Origin: G963674665 sp964609625
Lineage (GTDB): Bacteria > Desulfobacterota > Desulfovibrionia > Desulfovibrionales > Desulfovibrionaceae
Length of the DNA stretch: 64,000 nt
Reading direction: 5' to 3'
Assembly (NCBI GenBank): GCA_964609625.1
Contig: CAZSRS010000010.1
Location: forward strand, 36,140 to 100,139
In this document: one piece after another, positions 8,434-17,363 of the stretch
Position numbering within the stretch: position 1 is the first letter of the stretch
Layout of the letters: each line of letters opens with the position of its first letter
Position numbers and translations under genes: made by a program
The notes under the pieces: model-generated
Told to the model about the DNA's origin: nothing
What the model saw: the letters and a program-made list of their open reading frames with translations, nothing else
Databases searched by the model: none

Positions 8434-9663
8434 CTAAGGCATGGGGGCCGTGGGTGAAATGGTCTCGATCCGAAAAGGTCTGCCATCGCGAACCTGAATG
8501 ATCGCCGCGCTCTTGAGGGGGTCACCAAAGCTGTCGAAGGTGATGGTACCGGTGACCGCGTCAAAGGCCTTGGTGGAGGCAAGTGCGGCGCGCACGGTGG
8601 CACGCTCGGTGGAACCCGCCCGCTGGATGGCGTCGGCCACGAGGTAGACCGCGTCGTAAGCCAGGACGAACCCGGAACTCAGGTCCTGCGTGGCGCCGAA
8701 TTTCTCCACCACTGCCCGTGACTTCGGGCTGTCCATGTCCGGGGACCAGTGCGCGCAATGGTAGACCCCCTCTCCCTCGTAGCCCTTGAGGTCGCTATAG
8801 ACAAGGAAATCCCAGCCGTCCCCTCCCAGGACCGGCATGACCAGACCTTCCTCGCGGAGTCTCCTGACAATGGCGCCGCTTTCGAATTGCGCCGGCAGGA
8901 AAATCATGTCCGGAGCATGCTGGGCTGCCTCGGACATAAGCGCGTCCAGAACGCCACGATGCTTGAGTTCCGCGACCTTGTAGGGAAGGCGGGCCAGAAC
9001 CTTGCCTCCCAAGGACTCGAACCGCTCCCGGAAGACCTTCTCCAGCCCTATGCTGTAGTCGCTGGTGATGTCCACGAAGGTCAAGGCCTGGGAAAACATC
9101 TTGCTGTTGCGCGCGAACATGGCCATGACATTGCCCTGGAAATCGTCGGTGAAACAGACTCGGAAGACATAGTCGCCGGCCCTGGTCACCGCCGGGTTGG
9201 TGGCCACGTTGCTGACCAAGGGGATGCCGCGTTTCTGGGCCTCGCGCCCCGCCGCGATGGCGTTGGAACTCCAGGCCGGCCCCACGATGGCTACTGCCCC
9301 GGCGGCATCGGCTTTTTCCACTGCCTGTTTCGAACCAATGGGCGTGCTCATGTTGTCCAGGATCACCAACTCCACGTGCCTGCCAAGGATACCCCCCTGG
9401 GCGTTGATCTCGGCCACGGCGACGCGAACACCGTTGAGGGAGGGTTCGTTGTACTGGGCACCCGTCCCAGAAATCCCCAGGATCAGCGCCAGTACGACAG
9501 GGTCATCCCCTGCCCGGACAGCCGGGGGAGAAGACGCGAGGAGCAGCGTCAAGGCCAGCAGGCCGATACCCGTGCCCCACAGGAGGACACGCTGCAGCCC
9601 CCCGGATCGTGATTGCGCACACTGCATGCGCTCCCCCCGGATGCGATGTTGATTCTGCGACAT
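8434..9663 (-). CDS. Periplasmic ligand-binding protein (branched-chain amino acid/amide type)
   Basis: Type I periplasmic-binding-fold protein of 409 aa (Peripla_BP_6 family: LivJ, UrtA, AmiC relatives). An N-terminal hydrophobic segment around residues 26-45, ending near AVRAGDD, is a signal peptide preceded by a long positive n-region. The mature protein opens with VVLALILGISGTGAQYN, typical of the family, and has an AGREAQKRGIPLVSNVA lobe segment. The ribosome site AAGGAAGG supports ATG 9663. No permease or ATPase genes of an ABC transporter are nearby; the only partner is the hybrid kinase immediately downstream, so a sensing role is more likely than uptake. The ligand is unknown. Confidence 0.9.
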   Translation of the reverse strand: MSQNQHRIRGERMQCAQSRSGGLQRVLLWGTGIGLLALTLLLASSPPAVRAGDDPVVLALILGISGTGAQYNEPSLNGVRVAVAEINAQGGILGRHVELVILDNMSTPIGSKQAVEKADAAGAVAIVGPAWSSNAIAAGREAQKRGIPLVSNVATNPAVTRAGDYVFRVCFTDDFQGNVMAMFARNSKMFSQALTFVDITSDYSIGLEKVFRERFESLGGKVLARLPYKVAELKHRGVLDALMSEAAQHAPDMIFLPAQFESGAIVRRLREEGLVMPVLGGDGWDFLVYSDLKGYEGEGVYHCAHWSPDMDSPKSRAVVEKFGATQDLSSGFVLAYDAVYLVADAIQRAGSTERATVRAALASTKAFDAVTGTITFDSFGDPLKSAAIIQVRDGRPFRIETISPTAPMP

Positions 9664-10098
9664 GTCCTTCCTTGGACGTGGTGCAAGCCGACCCGTGCCG
9701 GTGTCCTCACGCCGCCTCAGGGCGTGGCGCCGACACGATGCGATGCTTGAATGCGGATCTGTTCTTCAGGATGATGCCTCCTTTCCGCACTTTATTCAAG
9801 ACCAATGTCTTTTTCACTGCCCGCTTCAAAAAAACCCGCGCGGTGACTATTTCCCGGCTCCAGATCCGCCCCAGGAGCCAAACCGCGCTCCTGAGCTGAT
9901 CCCTGGAGTGGATATCCAATGCCTGCCCCGTTGTCCTCGTCACCCCCGTCTTCTCCATCCGTCCAGGGAATACCCGTGACCTGGCACTTGTTTTTTACAT
10001 GGCTTTTTCCTAAGGCTTGGTGTTCGCGCAGGACTCGTGCCACACTACCCTCCTGCCCTGGCAGCATACGGCAGGCAACTATACAAGGACAGTACCCC
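9664..10098. other. 435-bp divergent intergenic region
   Basis: Lies between the binding protein (minus) and the epimerase (plus). It must hold both promoters, but I could not assign convincing -35/-10 pairs. Short open frames occur on both strands without good ribosome sites, and I do not support any of them as genes. Confidence 0.5.
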
Positions 10099-11070
10099 AT
10101 GAAAGCGCTCATCACCGGTGGTGCCGGATTCATAGGCTCGCACCTCGCCGATGCCCTGTTGGAACAGGGGCACGGCGTGGAGGCCATCGACGATCTTTCC
10201 ACCGGCCGCATCGATAACATTCAGGCCCTTTTCGCCAACCCCGGCTTCCACTTCACACGGGCCTCGATCATGGACGAGATCGTGCTCGACCGCCTCGCCT
10301 CCCAGGCCGATGTCATCTTCCACCTGGCCGCGGCCGTGGGCGTGGACCTCATCGTCAAGCACCCCGTGCGCACCATCGAGACCAACGTCAAGGGCAGCGA
10401 GGCCGTGTTCAAGGCGGCGCTGCGCTACAACTGCAAGGTGCTCCTGGCCAGCACCTCGGAGGTGTACGGCAAGGGCTCCAAGACCCCCTTCAGCGAGGAG
10501 GACGACGTTGTCCTCGGCCCCACCAGCAAGAGCCGCTGGGCCTACGCCATCAGCAAGATGCTCGACGAGAGCCTGGGCTTCGCCCACTTCCAGGAGTATG
10601 GACTGCGCGTGAACATCATGCGCTTGTTCAACACCGTGGGCCCCAGGCAGACCGGACAATACGGCATGGTCATCCCCAGGTTCATGGCCCAGGCCCTGCG
10701 AGGCGACGACATCACCATCTACGGCGACGGCACCCAGAGCCGCTGCTTCTGCGACGTTTCCGACGTGGTCCGCGCCGTCATCGGCCTGGCGTCGCTGGAC
10801 CACGACCAAGTCCGGGTTTACAACGTGGGCGGCAACGAGGAAATCAGCATCGAGGACCTGGCGCACATGGTCAAGGGCGTGACCCAGAGTTCCTCGCGGA
10901 TCGTCAAGATTCCCTACTCCGAGGCCTACGCGCCGGGCTTCGAGGACATGCAGCGCCGTCAGCCCGACATCGGCCGCATCAGGGAACTCCTGGGCTGGGA
11001 ACCTCGAATCCCCCTGACCGACATCCTGCAACGCATCAAGGCACACATGCTCGAAACCGGGCAATTCTAG
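10099..11070 (+). CDS. NAD-dependent epimerase/dehydratase (nucleotide-sugar)
   Basis: Extended SDR enzyme of 323 aa acting on a nucleotide sugar, most like UDP-glucose/UDP-glucuronate 4-epimerases and decarboxylases. Motifs: NAD-binding GGAGFIGS at the N-terminus, LAAAVGV, substrate Ser in STSEVYG, catalytic YAISK, and the conserved NTVGPRQTG and RCFCDVSDV regions. An upstream in-frame extension to 9919 lacks family similarity; the ATG at 10099 follows ACAAGGAC and begins exactly at the Rossmann strand. First of four genes ending in argC; the next starts 9 bases later. The exact sugar cannot be read from the sequence. Confidence 0.9.
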   Translation: MKALITGGAGFIGSHLADALLEQGHGVEAIDDLSTGRIDNIQALFANPGFHFTRASIMDEIVLDRLASQADVIFHLAAAVGVDLIVKHPVRTIETNVKGSEAVFKAALRYNCKVLLASTSEVYGKGSKTPFSEEDDVVLGPTSKSRWAYAISKMLDESLGFAHFQEYGLRVNIMRLFNTVGPRQTGQYGMVIPRFMAQALRGDDITIYGDGTQSRCFCDVSDVVRAVIGLASLDHDQVRVYNVGGNEEISIEDLAHMVKGVTQSSSRIVKIPYSEAYAPGFEDMQRRQPDIGRIRELLGWEPRIPLTDILQRIKAHMLETGQF

Positions 11071-11079
11071 GAGACAATC

Positions 11080-12258
11080 ATGCGTGACAAATACCGCTTG
11101 CTCACCCCCGGCCCCACCCCCATGCCCGAGGAGGCGCGCCTGGCCATGGCTAGGGACATGGAGCACCACCGCAAGCCGCCCTTTAAAAAATTGTTGCGCG
11201 ACATCCAGGGTAACCTACGACAGCTCTTCGCCACGCGGCAGCCCGTGCTCCCCCTGACCTGCTCGGGCACCGGCGCCATGGTCGCGGCCGTCACCAACTG
11301 CTTCGCGCCGGGCGAAAAGGTCCTGGTGGTGGAGGCCGGCAAGTTCGGCGAACGCTGGGGCGAGATCGCCGAAAACCACGGCCTGCGGACCACATACACC
11401 CACAAGGAATGGGGGCGCAGTGTCACTCCCCAGGAAGTGGCTCAGGCCCTGGACAACGAGCCGGACATCGCCGGCGTGCTGGTCCAGGCCTCGGAGACCT
11501 CAACCGGCGTGCTACACCCCATCGCGGAGCTGGGGCGCATTACCAAGGACCGCGACACCCTGCTGGTGGCGGATGGCATCTCGGCAGTGGGCGTCTCGCC
11601 GTGCCCCATGGACGCCTGGCACATCGACTGCCTGCTCACCGGCTCGCAAAAAGGACTCATGCTGCCCCCTGGCCTGGCTTTCGTCTGCTTGAGCGACAAG
11701 GCCTGGGACAAGGTGGAAAAAGTCCCCCACAAGCCCTTCTACTTCAATCTCCCGGCGGAGCGCGACAACACCGCGGCCGGCCAGACCCTGTTCACCCCGG
11801 CCGTGAGCCTGCTCGTAGGGCTGGATGTGACCCTGCGGCTGTTCCTCGGCGATGATCCCAAGGCCGGACTGGACGCCCTCTATGCCAAGCAGTGGGCGCT
11901 CACCGCGCTCACGCGCGCCGGTGTCGAGGCCATGGGCCTGGAACTGCTGGCCAAGGAGCATTTCACCTGGGGGCTGACCTCCGTCAGGCTGCCAATGGGC
12001 GTGGACGGCCAAAAGCTCCTGCAACGCGCGGCCGAGGACCACGGCGTGATCATGGCCGGAGGGCAGGGACATCTCAAGGGGCGCATCGTGCGCATCGGAC
12101 ACATGGGATATGTAGACTGGGGGGATCTCTGCGCCGGACTCTACGCCTTTGCCAAGGCCTACACCGCCTGCGGCGGGCACATCGGCTGCAGGGATTTCCT
12201 GGAGCAGGGCATGGCGGCCTACGAACAGGCCTTGAACCACCTGCCCGAATCGCTGTAG
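11080..12258 (+). CDS. Class V aminotransferase (alanine-glyoxylate/serine-pyruvate type)
   Basis: PLP enzyme of 392 aa. It begins with the signature YRLLTPGPTPMP of the AGXT/SPT family, has the phosphate-contacting CSGTGAM segment, the cofactor aspartate in VADGISAVG and the Schiff-base lysine in GSQKGLMLPPG. Likely reactions are transfer of amino groups between alanine, serine or aspartate and glyoxylate or pyruvate. Well-formed ribosome site AGGAGA lies 4-9 bases before ATG. Translationally close to the epimerase and to the DUF1844 gene, so probably one operon, though no single pathway joins them. Confidence 0.92.
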   Translation: MRDKYRLLTPGPTPMPEEARLAMARDMEHHRKPPFKKLLRDIQGNLRQLFATRQPVLPLTCSGTGAMVAAVTNCFAPGEKVLVVEAGKFGERWGEIAENHGLRTTYTHKEWGRSVTPQEVAQALDNEPDIAGVLVQASETSTGVLHPIAELGRITKDRDTLLVADGISAVGVSPCPMDAWHIDCLLTGSQKGLMLPPGLAFVCLSDKAWDKVEKVPHKPFYFNLPAERDNTAAGQTLFTPAVSLLVGLDVTLRLFLGDDPKAGLDALYAKQWALTALTRAGVEAMGLELLAKEHFTWGLTSVRLPMGVDGQKLLQRAAEDHGVIMAGGQGHLKGRIVRIGHMGYVDWGDLCAGLYAFAKAYTACGGHIGCRDFLEQGMAAYEQALNHLPESL

Positions 12259-12294
12259 AATGCCCCGGACCACAGACCGCCAAGGGGGAACGCC

Positions 12295-12690
12295 ATGAGC
12301 GACGAAAAAGACTTCACGGTCACGGACCGCAGAGCCACGGCCTCGGAAGCCGGTGCAGCCGCACAGAACGCCCAAGCCTCGGGGGACCGGGAATGCGAAT
12401 GCACGGAAGAACAACGGAAGGCTGGAGAAGACTGTCAGTGCCTCTTCCCCAAGGTCACCTTCACCACATTCATCCTCTCCCTGTATTCCTCGGCCATGGT
12501 GCACCTGGGCGAAGTGCCGGAACCAGAATCAGGAGCGGTACAGGAACACCTGCCCCTGGCCAAACACACCATCGACATCCTGGCCATGCTCAAGGAAAAG
12601 ACCTGCAAGTGCCTGGACGCCGACGAGGCCCGGCTCATCGAAGGACTGCTCTACGAACTGCGCATGAAATACATCATGAAGACACGCTGA
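12295..12690 (+). CDS. DUF1844 family protein with added Cys-rich segment
   Basis: Small soluble protein of 131 aa. The C-terminal 80 residues match DUF1844: VTFTTFILSLYSSAMVHLGE, then a predicted helical pair with LAKHTIDILAMLKEKT and LLYELRMKYI. The function of the family is unknown. The N-terminal 50 residues are low complexity and include CEC-x9-CQC, with a further CKC in the core; such paired cysteines might bind metal, which I do not remember as a family feature. GGGGG ribosome site before ATG 12295. Confidence 0.88.
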   Translation: MSDEKDFTVTDRRATASEAGAAAQNAQASGDRECECTEEQRKAGEDCQCLFPKVTFTTFILSLYSSAMVHLGEVPEPESGAVQEHLPLAKHTIDILAMLKEKTCKCLDADEARLIEGLLYELRMKYIMKTR

Positions 12691-12751
12691 CTCCAGGTTT
12701 CCTCCTCACAAGGAAACTTGGTGCCGTACCCTCAACCTCAGGGAGAACACC

Positions 12752-13804
12752 ATGGGCAAGACACCCGTGGGCTTGGTGGGCGTGACCGGCTATACCGGCA
12801 TGGAACTCGCCAGGCTGCTGCACAACCACCCCCATTTCACACTGATCAGGGCCACTTCCAGGGCCGAGGCCGGCAAATCCCTGGACGCCGTCTACCCCTT
12901 CCTGCAGGACCTGCCCCTGGGCAAGCTGGTCGTCAGCGAGCCGGACCCCAACGACTTGGCATCCGCCTGCGAACTGGTCTTCCTGGCAGTGCCCCATGGC
13001 GCGGCCATGGATACCGCCGGCGTGCTCAGGCGCAGGAACGTGCGTGTGGTGGACCTCAGCGCGGATTTCAGGCTGCGCGACCCCGGCGTCTACAACCAAT
13101 GGTACGGTTTGGAGCACCGCGAGACCGGTCTCCTGGACACCGCTGTCTACGGCCTGCCCGAACTATACGCCGAGCGCATCGCCACGGCCGATTTGGTGGC
13201 CAACCCGGGCTGCTATCCCACGGCCTCCATCCTGGGCACCTACCCCGCCCTCAAGGCCGGAATCATCGACCCCCACAGCCTGATCATCGACGCCAAGTCC
13301 GGCACCAGCGGCGCGGGGCGCAAACCAGGCCTCGGCACCCTGTTCTGCGAGGTTACGGACACCTTCCGCGCCTACAACCTGGGGCGGCATCGCCACACAC
13401 CCGAGATCGAACAGGAGCTGAGCGTCATTGCCAGGAGCGACCTGCGTGTAATCTTTTCGCCGCACCTGGTGCCCATGAACCGCGGCATCCTGGCCACGAG
13501 TTACGCGGACCTCACGCGCCCCGTCCCCGTGGAGGAAGTACAGGAAATTTACGAACAGGCTTACGCCCCACACCCCTGGGTCAGGGTCCTGCCCCAGGGG
13601 CTGTTGCCCGAGACAAGACACGTGCGTGGTACCATGCTCTGCGACATCGGCTTGGTCCTGGAAAAACGCACCAACCGGCTGATCATGGTCTCGGTCATCG
13701 ACAACCTCTGCCGCGGCGCCTCTGGCCAAGCCTTGGCCAACGCCAACCTGATGTGCGGCTTCGCCCTCGACGCCGGCCTGGACCTCCCTCCCATGATGCC
13801 CTGA
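12752..13804 (+). CDS. argC: N-acetyl-gamma-glutamyl-phosphate reductase
   Basis: Third enzyme of arginine biosynthesis; reduces N-acetylglutamyl phosphate to the semialdehyde with NADPH in the cytoplasm. 350 aa, full length. Motifs: GVTGYTGMEL dinucleotide-binding turn, DLSADFRL, the nucleophile Cys in NPGCYPTA, GKSGTSGAGR-type segment and the HRHTPEI histidine. AGGGAGA ribosome site at 12740-12746. Other arg genes are not in the window. A strong intrinsic terminator follows 5 bases after the stop. Confidence 0.97.
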   Translation: MGKTPVGLVGVTGYTGMELARLLHNHPHFTLIRATSRAEAGKSLDAVYPFLQDLPLGKLVVSEPDPNDLASACELVFLAVPHGAAMDTAGVLRRRNVRVVDLSADFRLRDPGVYNQWYGLEHRETGLLDTAVYGLPELYAERIATADLVANPGCYPTASILGTYPALKAGIIDPHSLIIDAKSGTSGAGRKPGLGTLFCEVTDTFRAYNLGRHRHTPEIEQELSVIARSDLRVIFSPHLVPMNRGILATSYADLTRPVPVEEVQEIYEQAYAPHPWVRVLPQGLLPETRHVRGTMLCDIGLVLEKRTNRLIMVSVIDNLCRGASGQALANANLMCGFALDAGLDLPPMMP

Positions 13805-13809
13805 ACAGA

Positions 13810-13843
13810 GCGCCCCCGTCTGCCAACGGGGGCGCGTTTTTTC
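13810..13843 (+). terminator. Rho-independent terminator after argC
   Basis: GCGCCCCCGT (13810-13819) pairs perfectly with ACGGGGGCGC (13826-13835) around a 6-base loop, followed by GTTTTTT. It serves the plus-strand operon only; read on the minus strand there is no U-tract, so it does not end the trp transcript. Confidence 0.92.
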
Positions 13844-13919
13844 TTGCTTCCGCCCGGTGAAGGCCTGTCCCGGACTCGTTCAGCCCAGGTTGACAACAAC
13901 GCGGGCTTCCACCCCTCGT

Positions 13920-14699
13920 TCAGGTCCAGCGGGCCATGAACCCGGCACTGTCCCCGCCGTCACCACCCTCACGGATGTGCCGGATCAGGGCACTCCCGAA
14001 GACCACGGCATCGAGGTGCGCGGCAAAGGGCTCCAGCTGCTCCGGCGAGCCAATGCCGAAGCCCAGGGCCAGGGGCAGGGCGAAGGCCTGGCGCGCCTCG
14101 GCCAACTTGGCCGCGATGGTCCGGGGCAGGCTGCCCCGCTCCCCGGTGGTGCCCAGCACCGAGACCATGTACACGAATCCGCCCCTGTCGCCGACAAAAG
14201 CCGCGTAGGCCCGCATGCGCTCCAGGCTGGTGTTCAGTCCCACCAGGGGCACCAGGGCGATGCCCTGGGCCGAGAGCGCCGCATGCATGGGCGCGGCCTC
14301 TTCCAGGGGCAGATCCGGGACGATCAGGCCGCTCACGCCGACGGCAGCGGCATCCTTGGCCAAGCGCTCCAGGCCGTACTGATAGAAGGGGTTGCAATAG
14401 CCCATGAGCACCAGGGCCGCGCTGAAGCGCCCCTGCCGTGCGCGCAGGCCCTCCAGTATCCAGGCCAGGCTCACGCCGCGCTCCAGGCACTCCAGGGAGG
14501 CCTGCTCCACCACGGGGCCGTCGGCCACGGGATCGGAAAAGGGCACGCCGATCTCGATGACGTCGGCACCGGCCTTGTCCAGGGCCTCCAACTCGTTCCA
14601 GAAACGTTCAAGATCGGGAAATCCCGCGGGCAGGAAGGGGATCAGGGCCTTGCGCCCCGCCTGGTTGGCCGCCTGGATGCGTCGTGTGATCTCGTTCAT
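13920..14699 (-). CDS. trpA: Tryptophan synthase alpha chain
   Basis: Cleaves indole-3-glycerol phosphate and passes indole to TrpB through the alpha-beta tunnel. 259 aa TIM barrel. Catalytic acids are visible in IPFLPAGFPD / DVIEIGVPFSDP (Asp) and the N-terminal Glu region; phosphate-binding loops include GFGIGSPEQL. Its ATG overlaps the trpB stop (ATGA, 14699-14696), so the two are translationally coupled. Last gene of the aromatic supra-operon. A longer frame upstream on this strand is out-of-register read-through of trpB and was trimmed. Confidence 0.97.
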   Translation of the reverse strand: MNEITRRIQAANQAGRKALIPFLPAGFPDLERFWNELEALDKAGADVIEIGVPFSDPVADGPVVEQASLECLERGVSLAWILEGLRARQGRFSAALVLMGYCNPFYQYGLERLAKDAAAVGVSGLIVPDLPLEEAAPMHAALSAQGIALVPLVGLNTSLERMRAYAAFVGDRGGFVYMVSVLGTTGERGSLPRTIAAKLAEARQAFALPLALGFGIGSPEQLEPFAAHLDAVVFGSALIRHIREGGDGGDSAGFMARWT

Positions 14700-15898
14700 T
14701 GCGCACCTCCCAGGTCTGACGGCTCGATGGCCCGTATGCCGTACTCGTCCACAATGCCCATGTCCTTGTCTCCACGGCCCGAGAGGTTGACCACCACCAG
14801 TGAGTCCTTGGGGATGGAGTGTCGGTTCTCCAGGACCCAGGCCAGGGCGTGGGAGCTTTCCAGTGCCGGGATGATGCCCTCGTGGCGGGTCAGGGCTCCG
14901 AAGGCACGCAGGGCCTGGGCGTCGTTCACCGTGACGTACTCGGCCCGGCCGCTGGCATCCAGATGGGAGTGCTCCGGCCCCACGCCGGGGTAATCCAGGC
15001 CCGCGGCCACGGAGTGCGACGGCAGGATCTGCCCGTCCTCGGTCTGCAGGAGCATGGTCCGGCTGCCGTGCAGGATACCGGGAGTGCCCAGGTTGATGGG
15101 CGCGGAATTGAAGCAGCCGGGTTCTCCGGTGCCCGCGGCCTCCACACCCACGAGCCTGACCCGCGCATCGGGCACGAATTCGTGGAAGATGCCGATGGCG
15201 TTGGAACCGCCCCCCACGCAGGCGATCACGTAGTCCGGCAGCCTGCCGACCTGGCGCAGGCACTGCTCCCTGGCCTCGCGACCCACCACGGCCTGGAGGT
15301 CGCGCACCAGGGTGGGGAAGGGATGGGGGCCGGCCACGGAGCCCAGGCAATAGTGCGTGCTCTCCTGCTCGGCGATCCAGTATCTGAGGGCCGCGTTGAT
15401 GGCGTCCTTCAACGTCCTGGTACCGGATTGCACGGGGCGTACCTCGGCGCCCAGCAATTCCATGCGCCGGACGTTGTGGGCTTGGCGTTTCACGTCCACC
15501 GCGCCCATGAACACGATACACTCCAGGCCGAGCATGGCGGCGGCCGTGGCCGTGGCCACGCCGTGCTGTCCGGCGCCGGTCTCGGCCATGAGCACGCGCT
15601 TGCCCATGTACTTCGTGAGCAGCCCCTGGCCGATGGTGTTGTTGATCTTGTGCGCCCCTGTGTGGTTCAAATCCTCGCGCTTGAGATACAGCTCGAAGCC
15701 CAGCTTGGCCGAGAGGGTGGGGCAGCGGAACAACGGGCTGGGGCGGCCCACGAAGTCCCGCAACACCAGGTCGAACTCCTCCTGGAACTCCCTGCCGGGC
15801 ATGATCTCCAGCATGGCGCGTTCCAGTTCGCGCAACGGAGGCATGAGCAGCTCCGGCACGAACATGCCCCCGAAATCACCGAAATATCCTTTTTGCAT
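14696..15898 (-). CDS. trpB: Tryptophan synthase beta chain
   Basis: PLP enzyme condensing indole with L-serine; 400 aa. Motifs: YFGDFGGMFVPE start, the PLP lysine in NHTGAHKINN, AETGAGQHGVA, the glycine-rich phosphate loop GGGSNAIG, and GEPGCFNSAP region. It is the TrpB1 type that pairs with TrpA. The start codon follows a ribosome site AGGATAGGT overlapping the end of the gap to trpF (29 bases). Confidence 0.97.
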   Translation of the reverse strand: MQKGYFGDFGGMFVPELLMPPLRELERAMLEIMPGREFQEEFDLVLRDFVGRPSPLFRCPTLSAKLGFELYLKREDLNHTGAHKINNTIGQGLLTKYMGKRVLMAETGAGQHGVATATAAAMLGLECIVFMGAVDVKRQAHNVRRMELLGAEVRPVQSGTRTLKDAINAALRYWIAEQESTHYCLGSVAGPHPFPTLVRDLQAVVGREAREQCLRQVGRLPDYVIACVGGGSNAIGIFHEFVPDARVRLVGVEAAGTGEPGCFNSAPINLGTPGILHGSRTMLLQTEDGQILPSHSVAAGLDYPGVGPEHSHLDASGRAEYVTVNDAQALRAFGALTRHEGIIPALESSHALAWVLENRHSIPKDSLVVVNLSGRGDKDMGIVDEYGIRAIEPSDLGGAQ

Positions 15899-15927
15899 TA
15901 CCTATCCTCGATGTGCGGCCACGCTGC

Positions 15928-16569
15928 CTACTGCGGCGTGCAGAGCTGGCGCAGCACGGCCTTGAGTTTGTCGTGATCCTTTATCCCTGGAGCAGCTTCA
16001 ACACCCGAGTTGAGATCCACGCCGCAGGGATCGCAGGCCTTGACGGCCGCGAGTACGTTGTCCGGACCCAGTCCGCCGGCGATGAACCAAGCCTTGGGGC
16101 TGCGCACTCCTATGAGCCTTGACCAATCCTGTTCCGCTCCGTGCCCTCCCAGCGTCTTCCCAGCATCGAAGAGAAAGAACCGGCAATGGGGGGCGTAGCG
16201 CTGCAGATCGGCCTCCAGTGCTTCCCGCGTCTCGTAACGCTCGGGCCAAAACACGCGCATCACCCTTGTCTTGCCCAGGGCGGCGCAGAAATCCTCGTCC
16301 TGGTCTCCGTGCAACTGGGCCAAATGCAGCTTGGCCTTGGCCATGATCTCGCGGATCTCTTCCACGCTCTGTTCCACAAAGACACCCACGCGCATGGCCG
16401 TGCCCGTATGTATGGCCGCGGCCTGCTCCGGCGTGACCGAACGCGGACTGGCTGGGTGAAAGATGAATCCGGCCAGTGCGCTCTCCAGGCAGGTGCAAAT
16501 GTCCGCGTCTTCCTGGCGAGTCAGGCCGCAGACCTTGATCATGGTCAGGTTCTGACAGCAGGGTTTCAT
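15928..16569 (-). CDS. trpF: Phosphoribosylanthranilate isomerase
   Basis: Amadori rearrangement step of tryptophan synthesis; 213 aa beta/alpha barrel. Catalytic Cys in MIKVCGLT and Asp in FFLFDAGK are both present; QLHGDQ and FIAGGLGPDNV are conserved family loops. ATG 16569 overlaps the end of trpC by 4 bases. A second ATG ten codons in (before IKVCGL) would give the more usual N-terminus, so the start has some doubt. Confidence 0.95.
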   Translation of the reverse strand: MKPCCQNLTMIKVCGLTRQEDADICTCLESALAGFIFHPASPRSVTPEQAAAIHTGTAMRVGVFVEQSVEEIREIMAKAKLHLAQLHGDQDEDFCAALGKTRVMRVFWPERYETREALEADLQRYAPHCRFFLFDAGKTLGGHGAEQDWSRLIGVRSPKAWFIAGGLGPDNVLAAVKACDPCGVDLNSGVEAAPGIKDHDKLKAVLRQLCTPQ

Positions 16570-17363
16570 GGTCGCGCTCCTCTCAGGAGTTCGGCCAGGG
16601 CCGGGCCCGGCGCCTGGGTTTGCATCAGGAAGGTGCCGATGAGCGCGGCATCGAACCCGAGCGCCTCCATATGGTGCATATCCCTGGCGGTGGAGATGCC
16701 GCTGGCGCTGATCCAGACCTCGCCCTCGCGCCTGTGGCGGATCAGCGCCTCCGAGACCGCCAAGTCCGTACGCAGGGTGTCCAGGTCACGGTTGTTGACC
16801 TGGATGATCCGGGTACCCTCGACGTGCAGCCCTTGGGCCAGGCGTAGATCCTCGAAGTCGAAGACCTCGACCACGGCGTCCAGCCCGGCGCGCTGCGCCC
16901 TCAATAGCAGGTCCTGCAACAATCCGGGCTCGAGCATGCGCACGATGAGCAGCAGGGCCGAGGCCGGGGTGGCCGCTGTCTGGAGCACCTGCAATGGGTG
17001 CAGGGTGAAATCCTTGCGCAGCAGCGGCAGACCTGGGGCAGCCATGCGCCGCAGGAAGTCCAGATCTCCCTGGAAGTGGTCAGCCTCGGTGAGTACGGAC
17101 AGGGCCGCCGCGCCGCCGGCCGCATAGGCCGCGGCCACGTCCTCTGGTTCAAGGGTGGCGTTGATCACACCTTTGGAGGGCGAGGCCCGCTTGTATTCGG
17201 CAATGACCGACAAGCCCGCTCCCTGCAAGGCCCTGGCAAAGGACGGCCTTTCACCGGTCCAAGGTGCCGGCAACCGCCCCTGTCGCTCCAGCTCCAGAAG
17301 GGCGTCGATCTCCGCCTGCTTGGCCCGGCGGAAACTCTCGAGCATTCTGTTCGCCTGCTTCAT
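16566..17363 (-). CDS. trpC: Indole-3-glycerol phosphate synthase
   Basis: Ring-closing decarboxylase of tryptophan synthesis; 265 aa. The barrel shows the catalytic Lys in AEYKRASPSKG, Lys in LLRKDF, Glu in VVEVFD, and NNRDLDTL. I chose ATG 17363 because it overlaps the trpD stop as ATGA, as at the other junctions; a longer in-frame extension to 17426 lies inside trpD and is unlike the family. TrpC and TrpF are separate proteins here. Confidence 0.95.
   Translation of the reverse strand: MKQANRMLESFRRAKQAEIDALLELERQGRLPAPWTGERPSFARALQGAGLSVIAEYKRASPSKGVINATLEPEDVAAAYAAGGAAALSVLTEADHFQGDLDFLRRMAAPGLPLLRKDFTLHPLQVLQTAATPASALLLIVRMLEPGLLQDLLLRAQRAGLDAVVEVFDFEDLRLAQGLHVEGTRIIQVNNRDLDTLRTDLAVSEALIRHRREGEVWISASGISTARDMHHMEALGFDAALIGTFLMQTQAPGPALAELLRGARP

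Noticed and set aside
5693..8437. 914-codon plus-strand frame opposite the hybrid kinase
   Set aside because: Exact shadow of a protein with complete kinase, receiver and HPt motifs.
9952..9998. TGGCAC at about 9978 as a sigma54 -24 element before the epimerase
   Set aside because: The required GC at the -12 position is absent.
13810..13843. Bidirectional terminator serving trpA as well as argC
   Set aside because: On the minus strand the hairpin is not followed by a U-tract.
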